This document shows positions 63,601-64,000 of a DNA stretch of 64,000 nt, piece by piece (positions within the stretch are counted from its first letter, which is position 1; every line of letters begins with the position of its first letter). A model generated the notes under the pieces. The model saw only the letters and a program-made list of their open reading frames with translations. It made no database searches and had not been told where the DNA came from. The translations under genes and the position numbers were made by a program. This DNA is from Strongylocentrotus purpuratus (taxonomy: Eukaryota > Echinodermata > Echinoidea > Camarodonta > Strongylocentrotidae). The stretch covers positions 5,108,077 to 5,172,076 of the forward strand of contig NW_022145604.1 of NCBI RefSeq assembly GCF_000002235.5. Direction: 5' to 3'.

Positions 63601-64000
63601 TATTACATGGTTAACCTTTGCAAATTACTTCCAGACAGCTCAGATTATTTAAAACTGTAATGGCATGACGTACGATGAATATGACGGACAAAGAAAGAGG
63701 ACAAAATATACAGTTCCTCAGGTAGATAAAGGAACGTCCCTTCACTGCTATTCTGTAAAAATGTGTGGAACAGGTGAATATGCATGTGACACCTGTTCTA
63801 CACATTTTTATATAATAGCAATGAAAGGATGTTCCTTTGTCTACCTGAGGAACTGTATATTTTGTCCTCTTTCTTTGTCCGTCATATTCATAGTGTTTAT
63901 CTTGGAACCTCTGCCTCTTAGGTGTCCATCTTCGACTCGACAATGAACGCCTATTTGAACCTCACGGGCAGTCAGACCGGAGCCTTCTTTGGTCACACCC
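36502..64000 (+). CDS. Integrin alpha chain gene (no I domain), 5' part, running off the window
   Basis: Integrin alpha chains pair with a beta chain at the cell surface and bind matrix ligands through a seven-bladed beta-propeller. Nine exons are readable: 36502-36667, 55446-55579, 56576-56673, 57782-57920, 58573-58637, 60217-60259, 60902-60985, 61938-62026 and 63922-64000 (cut by the window edge). All junctions keep phase. Hallmarks in order are FNMD, SSYFGFSVTMH, VIVGAPR, KSGQWLGATVKSTGENGKIL, PIGGCF..YEPCRT, CEAGIAADIT, EILIGAPGSFFWQ, DDSYRGYAVAFGDFKGD and AYLNLTGSQTGAFFGHT. That is about 300 of an expected thousand or more residues, covering blades 1 to about 5. No I domain is inserted between blades 2 and 3, so it is of the invertebrate PS / vertebrate RGD-laminin kind; the subgroup cannot be set from this part. 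Intron 1 is 18.8 kb, and the other introns are loaded with MITEs. Confidence 0.9.
37705..37905 (+). mobile_element. Truncated GGTAAAGACCAGT-family MITE
   Basis: It shares TGGCCATGCGATTCCATTG, AAGGTTGATCATCTAGCAT and TGGAATCATCAAAATGATAA with copies B and C. It lacks both canonical ends, so it is an old fragment in integrin intron 1. Confidence 0.7.
39557..39762 (-). mobile_element. CCCACTGCAC-family MITE in integrin intron 1
   Basis: Reverse-orientation copy bounded by TTTAAA on both sides. It shares GACAGGTGGCTATCTCATTA and AAAAAGAGGATCATGGGGGA with the minus copy at 59846-60050. Confidence 0.8.
42905..43132 (+). repeat. Diverged tandem pair, unit about 115 bp
   Basis: Both units contain ACAGGATTAAG, CATTTTAGTGA, CCTCATAA(C/T)CACGATAATACACAA and GGAGTCC(A/G)AGGTAT. 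It lies in integrin intron 1. Confidence 0.65.
43924..44025 (+). repeat. 11-bp minisatellite (TTCGGTCTGCC)n
   Basis: About nine imperfect units of TTCGGTCTGCC with variation in the last three bases. It translates to a repeating Arg/Pro/Thr-rich chance peptide on the minus strand. It abuts the SINE at 44050. Confidence 0.85.
44050..44226 (-). mobile_element. tRNA-derived SINE in integrin intron 1
   Basis: On the minus strand CGGTCTAGTGGAAAAGTC (A box) and GGGGTTCGAATCCCTGCC (B box) form a tRNA-like head. The body contains TTACATTTGCCACACTCGAC, related to family 1. The 3' tail is missing. Confidence 0.75.
45540..45700. repeat. (CT)n array
   Basis: CT dinucleotide repeat with C-rich interruptions; the opposing chance frames on both strands were not taken as genes. 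Confidence 0.95.
46338..46486. repeat. (CT)n array
   Basis: CT dinucleotide repeat with occasional CA, TA and GT interruptions. A short ATTTC repeat follows at about 46620. Confidence 0.95.
47625..48225. repeat. Long (TTC)n polypyrimidine array
   Basis: About 600 bases of almost pure T and C, mostly TTC triplets with interspersed CCTC units. It produces long Phe/Ser/Leu chance frames. Such GAA/TTC tracts can form triplex DNA and are unstable. Confidence 0.95.
48627..49020 (+). repeat. Tandem duplication, two 197-bp units
   Basis: Unit 1 (48627-48823) and unit 2 (48824-49020) share TGTTTGCCAACAATGTAG, GTTACTTTATTTGGACTAAC and ACATTACCTCATTGAAGACA, with only a handful of differences. This is a recent duplication within integrin intron 1. 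Confidence 0.9.
49168..49232. repeat. (GA)n microsatellite
   Basis: GA repeat of about 64 bases, with a second shorter GA run at 49559-49588. Confidence 0.95.
49380..49472 (-). CDS. Possible isolated coding exon or GC-richer island inside integrin intron 1
   Basis: On the minus strand, after AAGTAACAG, a short frame reads IKQESGIVRATDKYKLPAD then IVINHHVIWN and a stop, with GC-rich third positions unlike the flanks. The plus strand of the same bases is also open (MPPAPLVPDDMVIDDDVGGE). I do not recognise either peptide. It could be a terminal exon of a nested gene, an exon relic or chance. Confidence 0.2.
   Translation of the reverse strand, partial: SIKQESGIVRATDKYKLPADIVINHHVIWN
50004..50513. 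mobile_element. TTAA-flanked MITE (510 bp) in integrin intron 1
   Basis: The ends are TTAAAGGTAATACAAAGTTT and its exact complement (AAACTTTGTATTACCTTTAA), about 23 bp of perfect terminal inverted repeat, with TTAA at both borders. It is a non-autonomous element with no open frame. The perfect ends suggest it is fairly recent. Confidence 0.85.
53600..53800 (+). mobile_element. Probable LINE 3'UTR ending in GAAACTAAACT repeats
   Basis: AT-rich stretch ending GTGAAATAAAAG followed by three GAAACTAAAC(C/T)-like units. This is a typical retroelement tail, but no coding part is visible. Confidence 0.35.
54850..55265 (+). mobile_element. LINE 3' end in integrin intron 1
   Basis: It reads LTVPFGNRACSIHSPTLWNY then FPCTLHPSTIRNN in one frame and LKSHLFSSAYQHTF in the next, the usual LINE ORF2 C-terminus with one frame slip. 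The AT-rich 3'UTR includes GTAAAGCGCGTTGAT. It is 5'-truncated and old. Confidence 0.75.
55446..55579 (+). CDS. Integrin alpha exon 2: end of blade 1
   Basis: It reads VIVGAPRFQTSEPDVTRGG then ALFRCPLTPLTNPGECEEL and SAFDSLG. VIVGAPR with GGALFRC is the blade-1 to blade-2 signature (LLVGAPxxxxxTGAVYRC). The acceptor is TGATTCAG and the donor is TAG/GTAATT. It enters phase 2 (completing Met with exon 1) and leaves phase 1. Confidence 0.92.
55620..55805 (+). mobile_element. CCCACTGCAC-family MITE, after integrin exon 2
   Basis: TTTAAAGCCCCACTGCACTA at the left and ACAGGCTTTTAAA at the right. It starts 40 bases after the exon. Confidence 0.8.
55925..56018. repeat. (GTT/GCT)n then (AGG)n
   Basis: TTGTTGTTGCTGCTG triplets followed by GGAGGAGGAGG, in the intron after integrin exon 2. 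Confidence 0.85.
56165..56536 (-). mobile_element. TTAA MITE, GGTAAAGACCAGT family, copy A
   Basis: It begins TTAAAGGTAAAGACCAGT and ends with the complement ACTGGTCTTTACCTTTAA, so it has 18-bp inverted ends including TTAA. The body is non-coding, and a chance 76-codon frame at 56147-56377 lies over it. It sits in the intron before integrin exon 3, ending about 40 bases from the acceptor. Confidence 0.88.
56576..56673 (+). CDS. Integrin alpha exon 3: blade 2 start
   Basis: It reads TDDNEVGAKIADKSGQWLGA then TVKSTGENGKIL. KSxQWLGATVxSxGxxGKILxCAP is almost invariant in integrin alpha blade 2, so the call is firm. The acceptor is TCTTCCAG and the donor is TTG/GTGAGT. A TTAA-flanked MITE ends only about 40 bases upstream of the acceptor. 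Confidence 0.93.
57015..57095 (+). mobile_element. Retroelement 3' tail (AACTGCAAGGAAAAGGCGC)
   Basis: CGCTTTGTAACTGCAAGGAA then AAGGCGCTATATTATTT, ending in GGATT repeats; sister of 18505-18595. Confidence 0.5.
57424..57618 (+). mobile_element. CCCACTGCAC-family MITE
   Basis: TTAAAGTCCCACTGCACTAC at the left, GCAGATAAGCTTTAA at the right, with TTAA at both borders. It lies in the intron before integrin exon 4. Confidence 0.82.
57782..57920 (+). CDS. Integrin alpha exon 4: blade 2 to 3, disulphide loop
   Basis: It reads ACRPLYTWFIKPADATKTAR, then EPIGGCFLANSDFTNIEVYE and PCRTGR. This is the family pattern CAPRYxxxxxxxxxxxPVGxCYxxxxxFxxxxxYSPCRT, with the three cysteines in place. The acceptor is TTTGGCAG and the donor is GCG/GTAAGA at 57921. 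A MITE starts 17 bases after the exon. Confidence 0.93.
57937..58131 (+). mobile_element. CCCACTGCAC-family MITE, 17 bases after integrin exon 4
   Basis: TTAAAGGCCCACTGCACTAC at the left and GACGGGCTTTAA at the right. The insertion sits just beyond the splice donor GTAAGA. Confidence 0.82.
58573..58637 (+). CDS. Integrin alpha exon 5: blade 3
   Basis: It reads ESEQSVFGITHCEAGIAADI then TS. THCEAGIAADIT matches the conserved GxCQAGFSADFT of blade 3. The acceptor is CTTTTCAG and the donor is TCC/GTAAGT. A MITE with its own nested insertion begins about 25 bases downstream. Confidence 0.92.
58662..59156 (+). mobile_element. TTAA MITE, GGTAAAGACCAGT family, copy B with nested insertion
   Basis: Same ends as copy A, in the opposite orientation. 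Compared with copy C it carries about 100 extra bases near 58807-58910, ending in an AATCA-type repeat. The other parts align well. It starts 25 bases after integrin exon 5. Confidence 0.85.
58807..58912 (+). mobile_element. Short retroelement 3' tail inserted in MITE copy B
   Basis: This segment is absent from the sister MITE copies. It ends GAATAGAATC followed by AAATC repeats, as in a 5'-truncated LINE or SINE tail. It is too short to classify. Confidence 0.45.
59651..59849 (+). mobile_element. CCCACTGCAC-family MITE, left member of an inverted pair
   Basis: TTAAAGGCCCACTGCACTAC to GCAGATAAGCTTTAA. It shares its right TTAA with the inverted copy that follows. Confidence 0.85.
59846..60050 (-). 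mobile_element. CCCACTGCAC-family MITE, right member of an inverted pair
   Basis: Reverse copy starting TTAAAGGTAGGCTTTACTAC and ending CAGTGTGCCTTTAA. It abuts the previous copy through one shared TTAA. It is closer in sequence to the 39.6-kb copy than to its neighbour. Confidence 0.83.
60217..60259 (+). CDS. Integrin alpha exon 6: short FG-GAP strand exon
   Basis: This is a 43-base exon reading DEILIGAPGSFFWQ, the conserved xxLLxGAPGSYYWQG of blade 3. The acceptor is CCAAACAG and the donor is AAG/GTAAGC at 60260. The phase is 0 in and 1 out, and the split Gly codon is completed by exon 7. A long GA microsatellite follows in the intron. Confidence 0.93.
60529..60696. repeat. (GA)n array after integrin exon 6
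   Basis: GA repeat with GAAT, GAAA and GACA interruptions in the intron between exons 6 and 7; it causes chance Arg/Glu frames. Confidence 0.95.
60902..60985 (+). CDS. Integrin alpha exon 7: blade 3 to 4
   Basis: It reads GQIWVTGTDLQSERRTNEGP then VRFDDSYRG. It continues GSFFWQG and ends in FDDSYRGYAVA, the family motif DDSYLGYSVAVGDF that leads into blade 4. The acceptor is TGATCAAG and the donor is GAG/GTTTGT at 60986. The phase is 1 in and 1 out. Confidence 0.93.
61051..61328. mobile_element. GGAGTGTTTCACAAAGAC-type MITE (278 bp)
   Basis: The left end GGAGTGTCTCACAAAGACTA and the right end (reverse) GGAGAGTGTTTCACAAAGAC pair over roughly 55 bases, out to GTATGGCAGGC. Elements with ends of this kind are common in marine invertebrates. 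It lies in the intron after integrin exon 7. Confidence 0.8.
61938..62026 (+). CDS. Integrin alpha exon 8: blade 4 calcium loop
   Basis: It reads GYAVAFGDFKGDSRPEYAVG then IPRADNLVGI. DFKGDSRPEY occupies the Ca-binding loop of blade 4 (DFNGDGxDDxVxGxPR in relatives). The first and fifth-position aspartates are kept, but the ninth-position Asp is Glu here. The acceptor is TTCAG and the donor is ATA/GTAAGT at 62027. Confidence 0.93.
62124..62260 (+). mobile_element. CCCACTGCAC-family MITE, truncated
   Basis: Begins near TACTTGCGCCCTCTATATAG, lacks the left end and an internal segment, and ends ACAGACAGGCTTTAAA. It lies about 100 bases after integrin exon 8. Confidence 0.75.
62389..62762 (+). 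mobile_element. TTAA MITE, GGTAAAGACCAGT family, copy C
   Basis: A full-length 374-bp copy: TTAAAGGTAAAGACCAGT at the left, ACTGGTCTTTACCTTTAA at the right. It has the same orientation as copy B. It includes the CTAGCATCTAGCATCT duplication seen, inverted, in copy A. Confidence 0.88.
62845..62945. repeat. 101-bp perfect-ended hairpin
   Basis: GGACTTTTAGATTTGC is matched exactly by GCAAATCTAAAAGTCC at the other end, and inside it ACTGCTACGTGTGAC pairs with GTCATACGTAGCAGT. The size and symmetry resemble a tiny foldback MITE or a structured RNA. Confidence 0.75.
63675..63891. mobile_element. 217-bp palindromic foldback element beside integrin exon 9
   Basis: The arms start ATGAATATGACGGACAAAGA and mirror each other, with few mismatches, to a centre near 63783. 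Shared words are CAAAATATACAGTTCCT and AAAATGTGT(A/G)GAACAGGTG. The element ends 30 bases before the acceptor of exon 9. Confidence 0.85.
63922..64000 (+). CDS. Integrin alpha exon 9, cut by the window edge: blade 5 start
   Basis: It reads VSIFDSTMNAYLNLTGSQTG then AFFGHT, the blade-5 pattern GxVxIYxxxxxxLxNxTGxQxxAxFG. The acceptor is CCTCTTAG at 63920-63921. The NLT triplet is a possible N-glycosylation site. A 217-bp palindrome ends 30 bases before the exon. The 3' end is not visible. Confidence 0.9.
   Translation, partial: MSIFDSTMNAYLNLTGSQTGAFFGHT

Noticed and set aside
1-64000. CRISPR arrays, operons or bacterial-type signals
   Set aside because: The genes are spliced and eukaryotic, and the tandem repeats lack regular unique spacers.

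Overview
The window is eukaryotic nuclear DNA: AT-rich, intron-rich, full of microsatellites, homopolymer runs and short transposons. It most likely comes from a marine invertebrate deuterostome. An echinoderm is my best guess from the gene types, intron sizes and repeat style, but nothing here proves it. Two protein-coding genes can be read exon by exon, and they point away from each other.

Region 1 (1-8.0 kb) has no recognisable gene. It holds low-complexity DNA, a GCGTA-rich foldback repeat, a GC-rich hairpin and unclassified repeats.

Region 2 (8.16-22.44 kb, minus strand) is a mind-bomb-2-like gene. I resolved fifteen phase-compatible coding exons plus a 3' part that is less certain. They give MIB/HERC2 domain 1, a ZZ zinc finger, a degenerate MIB/HERC2 domain 2, two MIB SH3-like repeats, ankyrin repeats and a coiled-coil C-terminus. 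No RING finger was found, although RINGs normally give this family its ubiquitin-ligase activity. A non-coding first exon should lie upstream, because a strong acceptor precedes the start codon.

Region 3 (22.5-36.0 kb) is intergenic or 5' intron. It contains a 1.6-kb transposon with ACACTCT ends and a decayed coding remnant, a perfect 152-bp inverted repeat, a CGTACG-rich element, a hAT-type element with an exact 8-bp target duplication, two SINEs head to head, a LINE fragment and diverged tandem repeats.

Region 4 (36.5-64.0 kb, plus strand) is the 5' part of an integrin alpha gene without an I domain. A signal-peptide exon is followed by an 18.8-kb first intron, then eight exons for beta-propeller blades 1 to about 5. 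The gene runs off the window. The large intron holds very long CT and TTC arrays, a 197-bp tandem duplication, an 11-bp minisatellite, a SINE, a LINE 3' end and TTAA-flanked MITEs. The smaller introns are loaded with two MITE families and several hairpin elements.

The two genes have no obvious functional link. Each contains one apparent single-base frame break in a short homopolymer (integrin exon 1; last exon of the MIB2-like gene), so either assembly indels or decay must be considered.
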